DNA of 52,209 bases from JAGMES01 sp023128035 (GCA_030627905.1 DAOVRZ010000025.1:1-52209); one strand, 5' to 3'. Shown: positions 17,782-26,364, numbered from the stretch's first letter. Notes: a model not told the origin generated them from the letters alone. Numbers and translations are program-made.

Positions 17782-18887
17782 ATGCTAATAAACAATTAGC
17801 GGTGAAAAAGCGTCTAGCGGCAATTGTCTTTTCAAAAAGTGGAGTTTTAGTCTGTCGCAAGTTGCAGAATGCTATAGAAGATTTGGATTTATATCTGAAA
17901 GCAGAAATGTGTACCTTAGAGAGAGATCTTGTGATAGGAAAGCCATTTAAATCGTTTGTTGGTGAGATTTTTAATAAATATGATGGTCTGATATTTGTGA
18001 TGTCAACAGGAATAGTGGTTCGTGAAATCGCTCCATTTCTAAAAAGCAAGAAGACTGATCCCGCAGTGGTAGTAATAGATGACCATGGTCAATATGTAAT
18101 CTCGTTACTTTCAGGGCATCTAGGTGGAGCAAATGAGTTAGCTAGAACCCTGTCAGAGATTTTGGAGGCGAAACCAGTAATAACAACTTCAACCGATCTT
18201 CATCAAGTACCAGCCTTTGATCTTATAGCAAAAGAATATAATATGAAGATTGAACGATTACATGATCTAAAATTTATCAGTGGTGCGTTGATTGATGGAG
18301 AAAAAGTTGGATTATACACTGACTTATCTTATCCATTAAATGTATCTATTTTAGTGGAAGAACGAAATAATCTCGATGAATTTTTAAATTTAGAAATCTC
18401 AGAGATAAAAAAGTTATTCTCATCATGGAAGGGAGTAGTCTTGATCACTCACAGACTAATTTCAAAAGAAGTATTAGAAAAATGGGCATTACCCACCTTG
18501 ATCTTACGCCCCAAAAATCTAGTTGTGGGTATGGGATTAAAAAGGGGTAAGACAAAAGCAGAATTAGAAGAAGCATTATTGAAAGCATGTAAAACTGCCG
18601 ATGTAAGCCCTGATTCGATTTCAAAAATTACAACAATTGATATCAAACAGGATGAAGTTGGATTACATAAACTTTGTGATGCTTACAATTTATCATTACA
18701 AATTTTTTCAACCGAAGAAGTCAAGGCGGTAGAAGATAAATTTTCCATCTCAGAGTTTGTAAAAAAAACCATCGGTGTAGGCGGAGTCGCCGAACCAACG
18801 GTTTTTCTAGGAACAGAAAAAGGTGAGTGGGTATTAAGAAGACAGAAATTAGATGGGGTAACTGTTGCAATAATGAGAGAAATTTAA
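17772..18887 (+). CDS. cbiG: Cobalt-precorrin-5A hydrolase
   Basis: A 371-residue CbiG that opens the delta-lactone and releases acetaldehyde during ring contraction, an oxygen-independent step. The central domain reads STGIVVREIAPFL, then DPAVVVIDDHGQYVISLLSG and HLGGANELA; the C-terminal domain begins LVVGMGLKRGKTKAELEEAL and carries GVGGVAEPTVFL. Start GTG 17772, inside the end of cbiF, with AAAGGATG upstream. Confidence 0.94.
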   Translation: MRLNANKQLAVKKRLAAIVFSKSGVLVCRKLQNAIEDLDLYLKAEMCTLERDLVIGKPFKSFVGEIFNKYDGLIFVMSTGIVVREIAPFLKSKKTDPAVVVIDDHGQYVISLLSGHLGGANELARTLSEILEAKPVITTSTDLHQVPAFDLIAKEYNMKIERLHDLKFISGALIDGEKVGLYTDLSYPLNVSILVEERNNLDEFLNLEISEIKKLFSSWKGVVLITHRLISKEVLEKWALPTLILRPKNLVVGMGLKRGKTKAELEEALLKACKTADVSPDSISKITTIDIKQDEVGLHKLCDAYNLSLQIFSTEEVKAVEDKFSISEFVKKTIGVGGVAEPTVFLGTEKGEWVLRRQKLDGVTVAIMREI

Positions 18888-18943
18888 TTAGTTAAGAAAT
18901 AAGAGTTAATAGTTATTAATGACAAAAGAAGGAGGCGAAATAT

Positions 18944-19672
18944 ATGGCAGGAATGATTTATGTTGTTGGTATTGGCCCGGGTAGCGAAGATTATCTCACA
19001 CCTAGAGCAAGAAAAGCTATCATCAATTCTGATGTAATTGTCGGATACAAAGTTTATATTGAACTTATCCAGAATCTAATACAGACTCAGGAAGTTATAT
19101 CTAATGGAATGAAGCAAGAGATTGATCGGGTTAAAAAGGTGATTGAATTAGCTAAGGAAGGAAAAACTGTGTCGCTTGTTAGTAGTGGGGATGCGGGGGT
19201 TTATGGGATGGCTGGCCCGGTTTATCAATTAGCAGAAGAAATGGGAGTAGATGCTGAAATTGAAGTAGTCCCAGGAGTGACAGCTGTTTTAGCAGCAGCT
19301 TCAAGGCTTGGAGCTCCATTGATGCATGATTTTGTCGTAATCAGTTTAAGTGATCTTTTAACTCCATGGGAAAAGATAGTGAAACGATTGCATGCTGCAG
19401 GTGAAGGGGATTTTGTAGTTAGCCTTTATAACCCAAGGAGTAAAAAACGTCGCTCTCATCTGATTGAAGCACAAGAGATTCTTCTTAAGTATCGTAAACC
19501 AGAGACGCCTGTGGGGATTGTCTGGAATGGAACCAGAGAAAAAGAAGAGATGTTAGTTACGACCTTAGCTCAAATTCCACATGAAGAAGTTAACATGTTT
19601 GCTACATTGATTATTGGGAACTCTGAAACCTATATTTCAAAAGGGCGAATAATTACTCCAAGGGGTTATTGA
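18944..19672 (+). CDS. cbiH: Cobalt-factor III C17-methyltransferase (ring contraction)
   Basis: A 242-residue tetrapyrrole methylase that methylates C17 and drives ring contraction. YVVGIGPGSEDYLTPRARKA, VSSGDAGVYGMAGPVYQLA, VVPGVTAVLAAASRLGAPLM and SLYNPRSKKR are characteristic of CbiH/CobJ. GGAGG precedes ATG 18944. No extra C-terminal iron-sulfur domain is present. Its stop overlaps the cbiJ start. Confidence 0.94.
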   Translation: MAGMIYVVGIGPGSEDYLTPRARKAIINSDVIVGYKVYIELIQNLIQTQEVISNGMKQEIDRVKKVIELAKEGKTVSLVSSGDAGVYGMAGPVYQLAEEMGVDAEIEVVPGVTAVLAAASRLGAPLMHDFVVISLSDLLTPWEKIVKRLHAAGEGDFVVSLYNPRSKKRRSHLIEAQEILLKYRKPETPVGIVWNGTREKEEMLVTTLAQIPHEEVNMFATLIIGNSETYISKGRIITPRGY

Positions 19673-20448
19673 TGATTTTGCTCATGGCAGGAACCAGTGA
19701 AGGTCGAGAATTAGCAAGTGTATTGCATCAAAGAGGATATCCTTTGTTGGTTTCCACTGTATCAGAATACGCGGTTTCTTTATTAGAAAAGGGTATAGAA
19801 TCGATTCATCGACCTTTAGGAGTTGAGGAATTAATTGGTTTGATTGAAGAGAAGAAGATTAGTGTTTTAATAGACGCTACTCATCCATTTGCGGTAGTTG
19901 CTTCTCAAAATGCACAAAATGCTGTGAAAGCGACTGGAATATATTATTTACGATGGGAGCGGGAAAGCCTTATACCAGATGAAATTGCAGAAATTAAGCG
20001 GGTCAAAACTTATGAAGATGCTCTAAAACATCTTGAACCCTTTGAACGAATATTACTGACTATTGGTAGTAAGGAACTTCCTTTGTTTGATTCCCTGATT
20101 CAGAATCAGATGAAAAAAGTCTATGCAAGAGTGTTACCACTACCTTCTTCACTAAAGACTTGTTGGGATTTGGGAATACCTCCAGGTCAAATTATCGCCT
20201 GTCAGGGGCCATTTTCTATGGAAATGAATATAGCACTAATTCATCAATATAATATTCAAGTTTTGGTAACAAAGAATAGTGGTAAACGTGGTGGATTGAG
20301 AGAAAAGTTAGAAGCCGCAGTCAATTGTGGGATTTCTGTTATATTAATTGAAAAACCAGATATAAAATATATAAAAGAAGTTAATACGCTAAAAGAGATT
20401 GAAGAAATCTTAAGAAAGTTGGGTTTTAACGCAAAGAATGAAGAGTGA
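19672..20448 (+). CDS. cbiJ: Cobalt-precorrin-6A reductase
   Basis: A 258-residue NAD(P)H-dependent reductase. The N-terminal ILLMAGTSEGRELASVLHQR is the nucleotide-binding start; LIDATHPFAVVASQNA and YLRWERESL are family motifs; VTKNSGKRGGLREKLEAA is the conserved C-terminal part. ATG 19672 overlaps the cbiH stop as TGATG. Last intact gene of the biosynthetic operon. Confidence 0.93.
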   Translation: MILLMAGTSEGRELASVLHQRGYPLLVSTVSEYAVSLLEKGIESIHRPLGVEELIGLIEEKKISVLIDATHPFAVVASQNAQNAVKATGIYYLRWERESLIPDEIAEIKRVKTYEDALKHLEPFERILLTIGSKELPLFDSLIQNQMKKVYARVLPLPSSLKTCWDLGIPPGQIIACQGPFSMEMNIALIHQYNIQVLVTKNSGKRGGLREKLEAAVNCGISVILIEKPDIKYIKEVNTLKEIEEILRKLGFNAKNEE

Positions 20449-20453
20449 AAATA

Positions 20454-20575
20454 ATGTCTCAAGGATTGGTGCATGTATATACAAGCGAAGGTAAAGGGAT
20501 TATGTTACCGTGATGAAAAAAGAAGTTCATCCAATTGATCAAAAGATTAAAGCATGTGTTGGGATTGAATATTAA
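20454..20575 (+). pseudogene. cobO: Relic of corrinoid adenosyltransferase CobO/BtuR
   Basis: ATG 20454 starts MSQGLVHVYTSEGKGIM, the beginning of the CobO/BtuR P-loop (normally GxGKGKTTAA). It stops at once, and another frame then reads VMKKEVHPIDQKIKACVGIE-Y and ends at 20575, which matches the conserved family C-terminus. About 130 internal residues, nearly all of the enzyme, are missing while both ends survive. Five bases follow the cbiJ stop, so it was the distal gene of the operon. Non-functional. Confidence 0.8.
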
Positions 20576-20642
20576 AGTTAAAAAACTTCCTTTTTAGTTT
20601 AAATTAGATTGATTTTAATTAAATTATATATAATCATAAAAA

Positions 20643-20671
20643 TTGACATCACTACTTTATCATGTTATAAT
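20643..20671 (+). promoter_or_regulatory. Promoter of the btu unit
   Basis: TTGACA (20643-20648), a 17-base spacer and TATAAT (20666-20671): a consensus sigma-A promoter about 50 bases before the second riboswitch. Confidence 0.8.
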
Positions 20672-20720
20672 AAATAAGTAAAAGTTGAGAATAAAAAGTT
20701 CAAAACTTAATTAAATGAAT

Positions 20721-20930
20721 TTAATAGGTGTCCATGATTGTGGATGAAAAGGGAAAACGGTGAAAGTCCGTTGCAGCCCCCGTTACTGTATGTGAGGATG
20801 CCCTGATTGTATTATGCCACTGGGAAACTGGGAAGGCGAATTGGGTGCAGAGGAATCACAAGCCAGGAGACCTGCCTGTTAAATTATGTTCAAATCTTTC
20901 GGAGGGGAGGGTTGAAACGAGTGGTAATCT
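20721..20930 (+). promoter_or_regulatory. Cobalamin riboswitch ahead of btuF
   Basis: Conserved pieces in order: AACGGTGAAAGTCCGTTGCA, the core GCAGCCCCCGTTACTGTATG, TGCCACTGGGAAACTGGGAA, and a perfect B12 box AGCCAGGAGACCTGCC (20861-20876), then CTTTCGGAGGGGAGGG. It differs clearly from the riboswitch at 6811, so the two are not recent duplicates. Confidence 0.95.
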
Positions 20931-20952
20931 GTTAATACAGTTGCTCTTGTTT

Positions 20953-20983
20953 TAACCCCTTGCTTATGTAAGGGGTTTTTTAA
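20953..20983 (+). terminator. Riboswitch terminator before btuF
   Basis: AACCCCTT pairs with AAGGGGTT, followed by TTTTTT. OFF structure of the second cobalamin riboswitch. Confidence 0.88.
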
Positions 20984-21014
20984 TTATTAACTAAAAAAAA
21001 GGAGGAAATATCTA

Positions 21015-22016
21015 ATGGTTTCTAGCAAAAAAAATATCATTGTTTGCCTTATTTTACTTCTAATGGTTAGTACTATTTCTGGATTAGTATTCGCTGATCA
21101 AAAGGTTACTTTGGTTGATTATGATGGGGTAGAGGTTCAAATTAATGCACCTGTTCAGAGAATTGTTTGTATAAGTTCAGCTTTAAATGAAATTCTTTGT
21201 GTACTTAATGCAGGAGACAAGATTGTTGGAAGAGATAGTAAATCTGTATTTCCACCAATATTAGCTGATGTAACAGTCGTAGCAAGGTCATCAGCTAAAC
21301 CTCAGATTGAAGCTGTTTTAGAACTGGATCCAGATGTGATTATTGCAGATACTATGTTAAAAGATGATGTTCGTAAAAAATTCGAAGCTTTTGGTGTTCC
21401 TGTAATAGTAGAAAGAGGTTCAGATCCAGAACGACTTTTTCAAGTTATTCGAAATCTAGCGTTAATAGTAGAAAATCAAGAGTGTGGAGAAAAATTAGTA
21501 AGTTTTATTTCCAGCTATGAAAACTTGATCAAAGAACGGTTGGCAGGTTTATCTGATGAAGAAAAAGTTCGTGTATATTGGGAATGGAACAAGCCATATA
21601 AAACTGGAAGCGCAGGAGCAAGTTGTACTCCACGTATTATCTTTACAGGTGGAAAAAATATTTGTCATGATGCAGAAGGAAAGTATCCTGTGGTATCCAG
21701 TGAATATATTTGGGAACGGAATCCTGAAGTTATAGTTAAAATGGCAAGTCGTGGTGATTCTTTAGAAATAATGAAACAAACCTTTGAAGAGATCATGACT
21801 AGACAGGGACTTAAAGAAACTGATGCTGTTAAGAATAATAATGTTCATGTGATCAGTTGGGAGATCCATAATGGCTTACGTTCTGTAATTGGAAGTTTAT
21901 ATTATGCAAAATGGCTGCACCCTGAGAAATTTGAAGATATTGATCCAGAACAAATTCACAAAAAACTCTTAAAGGATTTTTATGGATTTGAATCGAGCAA
22001 TCCAGTAGTTTACTAG
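21015..22016 (+). CDS. btuF: Corrinoid ABC importer substrate-binding protein
   Basis: A 333-residue exported binding protein of the BtuF/FhuD (periplasmic-binding type 2) fold. The first 27 residues form a signal peptide ending LVFADQ; no lipobox cysteine is seen, so membrane attachment is unclear. VDYDGVEVQINAPVQRIVCI and ELDPDVIIADTM are typical of the fold. GGAGG precedes ATG 21015. The riboswitch upstream and the BtuC/BtuD genes downstream support corrinoid transport; cobalt or iron-chelate uptake cannot be excluded. Confidence 0.85.
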   Translation: MVSSKKNIIVCLILLLMVSTISGLVFADQKVTLVDYDGVEVQINAPVQRIVCISSALNEILCVLNAGDKIVGRDSKSVFPPILADVTVVARSSAKPQIEAVLELDPDVIIADTMLKDDVRKKFEAFGVPVIVERGSDPERLFQVIRNLALIVENQECGEKLVSFISSYENLIKERLAGLSDEEKVRVYWEWNKPYKTGSAGASCTPRIIFTGGKNICHDAEGKYPVVSSEYIWERNPEVIVKMASRGDSLEIMKQTFEEIMTRQGLKETDAVKNNNVHVISWEIHNGLRSVIGSLYYAKWLHPEKFEDIDPEQIHKKLLKDFYGFESSNPVVY

Positions 22017-22047
22017 AGTGTAGAGATGAATGAAAAATAAAGTATTT

Positions 22048-22087
22048 AAGGTCGCAATGCAAATTTTAAGCATGCGACCTTATTTTT
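22048..22087 (+). terminator. Hairpin between btuF and btuC
   Basis: AAGGTCGCA pairs with TGCGACCTT, followed by ATTTTT. Probably a partial terminator that lowers permease and ATPase expression relative to the binding protein. Confidence 0.7.
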
Positions 22088-22101
22088 AGGAGGTGAACCA
22101 T

Positions 22102-23178
22102 ATGGAATGTGTAGATAGGCAGGGAGTTTATCTTAAGAGCCTTTCAAAAAGATATACTTTTCTAGCTATATTATTGATTTTATTGCTGTTAAGTATGTTA
22201 TATTTCATTACTTTAGGGCCAGCTAACATTTCAATTGCTGAGGTTTACGGTGTTTTGTTAAAGAAAATAGGATTATCAAACAAAGAGTATTCTGGTTTTA
22301 TAGAAGGGGTAATTTTACAACTAAGAATGCCAAGAGTTCTTTTAGCGGTTATCACAGGACTAGCATTGGGAAGCAGTGGAGTTGTAATGCAATCTCTTCT
22401 GAATAATCCATTAGCAAGTCCTTATACATTAGGAGTCTCTTCAGGTTCAGCCTTTGGAGCAGGATTGAGTATTGTTTTGGGTGGAGTAATCTTTGGAGGT
22501 AAATTTGCGAAGTATGGTTCCTGGACAATTATTTTTGGAGCATTTTTAATGGGATTACTTACTATTTTGTTGATAAATGCAATTGCTTCGATGAAAGGTG
22601 GCAGTGCATCTGTGTTAATTTTATCAGGTGTTGCTTTAAGTTATCTTTTTTCAGCAGGAGTTTCATTATTAAAGTATCTGACTGATCATGAACAACTTCG
22701 TGAGCTTACGGTTTGGCTTATGGGAGGTTTATATCGTGCAGAATGGATTGATATTATAATTCTGACTCCCATTGTGCTTTTGGGAGTACTAGTTCTTTAT
22801 AAATTTGCTTGGGATATAAACACACTTAATGCCGGAGAAGAAGTAGCGAAAAATTTAGGAATCAATGTAGAAAAGCTTCGGCGAAATGGTTGTGTGATTA
22901 CAGCGTTTTTAACAAGTTCAGTGATCGCTTTTACTGGAATTATTGGTTTTATTGGACTCATAGCGCCACATATTTGTAGAATGGTTATCGGAAATGATAA
23001 CCGATTTTTGATAATAAGCTCTGGTTTATTAGGTGCTATTATTTTGTTAGCTGCTGATACAGTAGCTAGAATTATCATTAATCCTGCAGAATTACCAGTG
23101 GGCATAATTACTTCTATATGTGGGGTACCTTTCTTTCTTTACCTGGTGATTAAAAAACGAAGGAGTTATTGGAAATGA
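22102..23178 (+). CDS. btuC: Corrinoid ABC importer permease
   Basis: A 358-residue FecCD/BtuC-family permease with about 10 membrane helices. Signature stretches are LRMPRVLLAVITGLALGSSG, QSLLNNPLASPYTLGVSSGS and the coupling-helix region ITGIIGFIGLIAPHICRM-like sequence near residues 275-300. I chose ATG 22102, eight bases after AGGAGG; GTG 22093 would overlap that site. Its stop overlaps the btuD start. Confidence 0.9.
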   Translation: MECVDRQGVYLKSLSKRYTFLAILLILLLLSMLYFITLGPANISIAEVYGVLLKKIGLSNKEYSGFIEGVILQLRMPRVLLAVITGLALGSSGVVMQSLLNNPLASPYTLGVSSGSAFGAGLSIVLGGVIFGGKFAKYGSWTIIFGAFLMGLLTILLINAIASMKGGSASVLILSGVALSYLFSAGVSLLKYLTDHEQLRELTVWLMGGLYRAEWIDIIILTPIVLLGVLVLYKFAWDINTLNAGEEVAKNLGINVEKLRRNGCVITAFLTSSVIAFTGIIGFIGLIAPHICRMVIGNDNRFLIISSGLLGAIILLAADTVARIIINPAELPVGIITSICGVPFFLYLVIKKRRSYWK

Positions 23179-23942
23179 GTTTAAAAGCGAAAAATCTGAG
23201 TTTTTCATATGAGCAAAATAAGATATTTGAGAAGGTCAATTTACATATTCGAAAAGGACAGATTTCATGTTTTGTTGGCCCTAATGGAGCAGGCAAATCC
23301 ACTTTGATTAAATGTCTTAACAAAATCTTTTTACCAGAAGAAGGAGTTGTGTTTATAGACGGAAAGGAAATATCATCTTTAAAACCGCGAGATTTAGCAA
23401 AAGTCATGGGTTATGTACCTCAAAATGAAAAAGATACATTTTCTATTTCAGTCTTTGAAGCCGTATTACTTGGCAGGAGACCATATATTCAATGGCGTGT
23501 TCGCAAAGAAGATATTAAGATTGTAGAATCTATTTTAGCGAAATTAAAAATTACCCATTTGGCAGAAAGAGAGATTCAGACTTTAAGTGGTGGTGAACGT
23601 CAAAAAGTTGCCATAGCACGAGCTTTGGCACAAAAACCTTCGATCCTTTTATTAGATGAGCCAACTTCCAATCTTGATATGAATCATCAGCTAGAAATTA
23701 TGGAGCTATTATCTAACTTGGCTCATGATAATTCCGTTACTATTATTATGGTTATTCACGATTTAAATCTGGCTGCAAGATATTCAGATGAAGTATTTTT
23801 GTTTGGAAAAAAAGGAATACATGTTTGTGGTTCACCATTTGAAGTATTTACAATAGATAATTTAAAGGAAGTCTATGGTGTTGAGGTTGAAATTATCCAA
23901 ACATCACAGGGTGCATATATTGTGCCTCTGAAGTCCGTTTAG
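23175..23942 (+). CDS. btuD: Corrinoid ABC importer ATPase
   Basis: A 255-residue ATPase of the iron-siderophore/B12 import family. Walker A GPNGAGKST, Q-loop YVPQNEKDTF, signature LSGGERQKV, Walker B ILLLDEPTSNLD and H-loop VIHDLNLAARYSD are all present. ATG 23175 overlaps the btuC TGA and lies nine bases after AGGAG; TTG 23169 is less likely. Confidence 0.92.
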   Translation: MSLKAKNLSFSYEQNKIFEKVNLHIRKGQISCFVGPNGAGKSTLIKCLNKIFLPEEGVVFIDGKEISSLKPRDLAKVMGYVPQNEKDTFSISVFEAVLLGRRPYIQWRVRKEDIKIVESILAKLKITHLAEREIQTLSGGERQKVAIARALAQKPSILLLDEPTSNLDMNHQLEIMELLSNLAHDNSVTIIMVIHDLNLAARYSDEVFLFGKKGIHVCGSPFEVFTIDNLKEVYGVEVEIIQTSQGAYIVPLKSV

Positions 23943-23946
23943 ATTT

Positions 23947-23998
23947 GATACCCTTGAGATGTGTGGTTTAAGCCTAACATTTCAGGGTATATTTTTTT
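23947..23998 (+). terminator. Terminator after btuD
   Basis: ATACCCTTGAGATGT pairs imperfectly with ACATTTCAGGGTAT, followed by a T run. Ends the btu unit. Confidence 0.8.
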
Positions 23999-24028
23999 AC
24001 CCAAAATTCAAAATACTTCAAAATGATA

Positions 24029-24057
24029 TTGACAATCATTTTCAATAAGATTATAAT
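24029..24057 (+). promoter_or_regulatory. Promoter with an overlapping Fur-like box
   Basis: TTGACA (24029-24034), 17-base spacer, TATAAT (24052-24057). The -35 region is embedded in TGACAATCATTTTCA (24030-24044), which is close to the 7-1-7 Fur box TGATAATNATTATCA with two mismatches and is itself near-palindromic. A Fur-family repressor would block polymerase here. Regulation is inferred from the sequence only. Confidence 0.55.
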
Positions 24058-24109
24058 ATAAGTATGTTCTTCAATAAAATGAATTGAAGATTAGTAAGGG
24101 GGATTGCTG

Positions 24110-24784
24110 ATGAATTCATATCTTATTTCAAACATTAATTTTCATGAATTTGTAGAGAGTCTTGTTAAGGCATTAGAGACTAAGGATTATTATACATATG
24201 GTCATTCTGAAAGAGTAGCATTATTGGCTGAACGACTAGCTTATGAAATGAATTTAGAGCAGAAACAGATTGAGTTAACACATATTGCTGCTCATTTGCA
24301 TGATCTAGGTAAAATTGGAATTCCAGATTCCATTTTAAATAAACCTGGAAGATTGACAGAGGAAGAATTTAAGATAATGCAAGAGCATTCGGTTAAAGGA
24401 TTTGAGATATTAAGCAAAGTTCAAAGCTTACATCATATAGCTAATATAGTTAAACATCATCATGAAAGATATGATGGCAAAGGTTATCCTGATGGTTTGA
24501 AGGGAAAAGAGATTCCGCTTATGTCCAGAATTATTGCTGTAGCAGATTCTTTTGATGCTATGACGAGCACCAGACCATATCGTAGGAAATTAGAAATAGA
24601 TGAAGCAGTTTTAGAGTTGGAAGAACATGCAAAGGATCAGTTTGATCCTGCAGTTATAAAGGTTATGATAAATATTTATCAAAATGATAGAGCTTTTATT
24701 GAGGAGTTAGTGAAGCCTGAGGTAGATGGACATGATTATTTGGAAGTTGAGCATGAGCAATTGTATCATTCTCGGAGGTTATAA
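24110..24784 (+). CDS. HD-GYP domain phosphodiesterase
   Basis: A 224-residue stand-alone HD-GYP protein. Metal ligands are in HSERVALLAE, HLHDLGKIGIPD, then KHHHERYDGKGYPDGL, where the HHExxDGxGYP motif identifies the HD-GYP class that hydrolyses cyclic di-GMP (some members act on other cyclic dinucleotides). No receiver or sensor domain is attached; the first 25 residues are only a short helix. I chose ATG 24110, seven bases after AAGGGGG. It lies alone behind a consensus promoter carrying a Fur-like box. Confidence 0.85.
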   Translation: MNSYLISNINFHEFVESLVKALETKDYYTYGHSERVALLAERLAYEMNLEQKQIELTHIAAHLHDLGKIGIPDSILNKPGRLTEEEFKIMQEHSVKGFEILSKVQSLHHIANIVKHHHERYDGKGYPDGLKGKEIPLMSRIIAVADSFDAMTSTRPYRRKLEIDEAVLELEEHAKDQFDPAVIKVMINIYQNDRAFIEELVKPEVDGHDYLEVEHEQLYHSRRL

Positions 24785-24881
24785 GGATGTTGTTGCAAAA
24801 AAATAGTTAATCTATGGGTCACTTTTACCAATTTTTATGAATAAATACTGAGATTTTGGGGAATTTAATATAAGAGTCTTG

Positions 24882-24910
24882 TTGATATGAGTTGTTGATA
24901 ATGTTATAAT
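24882..24910 (+). promoter_or_regulatory. Promoter upstream of the thyX-like gene
   Basis: TTGATA (24882-24887), 17-base spacer, TATAAT (24905-24910). It drives the small frame at 24981 and probably the gene at 25166. Confidence 0.6.
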
Positions 24911-24980
24911 AGAATAGAATAGATTAAAAATATTAGTGACGAACAAGGCAAAAAAAAATTTTATAAGATAGGGATATATT

Positions 24981-25076
24981 GTGGAAAAAGAGAAAATTGA
25001 AAAAAAAGATTATTTAAGACCCGAGGATCTAGAAATGGATGTTGTTAAATTTATTAGGCAAATAGGTAGTGGCTAG
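24981..25076 (+). CDS. Possible 31-residue small protein or leader peptide
   Basis: GTG 24981 reads MEKEKIEKKDYLRPEDLEMD and ends GSG. It is highly charged at the start. AGGGAT upstream is a weak ribosome site. It occupies the 255-base leader between the promoter at 24882 and the ThyX-like gene. No family recognised; it could be a chance frame. Confidence 0.3.
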   Translation: MEKEKIEKKDYLRPEDLEMDVVKFIRQIGSG

Positions 25077-25165
25077 AATGTAGGAAAAGTAAAAAAATTA
25101 TTATTCATTAAAACTAGAAAATTTTATTTTTAAAATTAACTAATTTAAAAGTAGGGGAGAATACA

Positions 25166-26005
25166 ATGAATATTTCATATATTGGTGAAGGAAAAGTAGT
25201 ATTATTAGCAGGTGGAGGAAAAATATTTACGGATTTGGCTGCTAGATTTGTAAAGTCTGAACGTTCTTTGGACGAAATTATTGCATCTCCTTATTCAAAA
25301 GAGTTAGTCAAAAAGATTCTTAATAGCGGGCATAAAGCTGCGGTGGAATTTGATTTTTTTATTTTTGGCATAGAAGGATATTCAAGAGTAACAGAGGTAC
25401 AATTAGTTCGAAAAAGATTGGCATCTTATATGATAAAAACAGGGAGAGCTAATAAAAATGGTAAAAGGTCGTATGATCTAGTAATCCCAGAATCAATAAA
25501 AAATATACATTGTGATTATAAAATAGCTGTCGATAATATTTTTTTAAGGGATGGAACTTCATTAAGTGACTATTTACCACAAGATGTAGATGTTGTTATT
25601 AAATCTTTTGATACAAAAGAAATACTGAATTTGCTGGAATTATGGTATGATACCGGAGTGCATTTAGATATTTCAGAGGAAGATTTAAGATATTTAAAAC
25701 CTCAAGCTACGGAATTTAAAGCACTCATTGGGATGAATGCTCATAGTTTAATTGATTGGTTTAGCATTCGATGCTGTAAAAACGCACAAGCAGAGATTCG
25801 CGATTTAGCTAATAAAATGCTAATTTTATGTAAACAAGTTGCTCCTGACTTATTTGAAGAAGCAGGACCTAATTGTAAAATATTGGGCTATTGCCCTGAA
25901 AATGAATTTCAGCATAAGGATTGCAGAAATAAAGTAATTACAAAAAAACAAGCTTTGGAAGTCATTAGCAAAGCAAATTGGAAAACTCAATTGGGAAATA
26001 AATAG
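25166..26005 (+). CDS. Divergent ThyX-like flavin-dependent thymidylate synthase
   Basis: A 279-residue protein with the fold signature of ThyX: HKAAVEFDFFIFGIEGYSRV, the following LVRKRLASYMIKTGR, and MNAHSLIDWFSIRCCKNAQA then EIRDLANKML near residues 190-220. In true ThyX the motif is RHRx7S and a histidine lies before the FxxxGxSR stretch; here they read RKR-x7-T and EF. These are key FAD/dUMP-site positions, so canonical activity is doubtful. It is also longer than usual, with a Lys-rich tail after CPENEFQHKDC. AGGGGAG precedes ATG 25166. Either a lineage-specific ThyX variant or a repurposed paralogue. Confidence 0.7.
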   Translation: MNISYIGEGKVVLLAGGGKIFTDLAARFVKSERSLDEIIASPYSKELVKKILNSGHKAAVEFDFFIFGIEGYSRVTEVQLVRKRLASYMIKTGRANKNGKRSYDLVIPESIKNIHCDYKIAVDNIFLRDGTSLSDYLPQDVDVVIKSFDTKEILNLLELWYDTGVHLDISEEDLRYLKPQATEFKALIGMNAHSLIDWFSIRCCKNAQAEIRDLANKMLILCKQVAPDLFEEAGPNCKILGYCPENEFQHKDCRNKVITKKQALEVISKANWKTQLGNK

Positions 26006-26013
26006 TAATAACT

Positions 26014-26067
26014 TTGCCATTCTTCTTTTTTGGATAAAATGTATCTTTAAAAAAGTAGGAATGGCAA
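26014..26067 (+). terminator. Terminator-like hairpin after the thyX-like gene
   Basis: TTGCCATTC-TTCTTTTTT pairs with AAAAAAG-TA-GGAATGGCAA, giving a long imperfect stem just past the stop. Confidence 0.55.
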
Positions 26068-26364
26068 TCTTAATATTAAAATTACAATTTTAATTATGCT
26101 AGGGTACTTTGGAGAAAAAAATCTCCTTTTTTTAGGTTTATGAGGAGTGATTAAAGATATATAAGGGTAATTCTGAATATTTATATATTCTTAGTTTCCG
26201 TTCTCAAAATAGATTTGCACTTGAATATGACCTAGTCTTTGATAGGCTACCTTAGTCCTAATAGTTAATTACACAAGCTGACATAGTTTTTCAAATGGTG
26301 TCAGCTTAGTTTTAAACTAAATAAACTTATAATTGTAAAATGAATGGTTATATGCTAATATATC
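26068..26364. other. Intergenic stretch before the headless ATPase
   Basis: No gene seen. It holds one hairpin at 26275-26313 and, probably, the deleted start of the ATPase gene. No ribosome site precedes the open frame at 26365. Confidence 0.4.
26275..26313 (+). terminator. Terminator-like hairpin
   Basis: AAGCTGACA (26275-26283) pairs perfectly with TGTCAGCTT (26299-26307), followed by AGTTTT. It terminates an unknown upstream transcript or insulates the following region. Confidence 0.55.
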
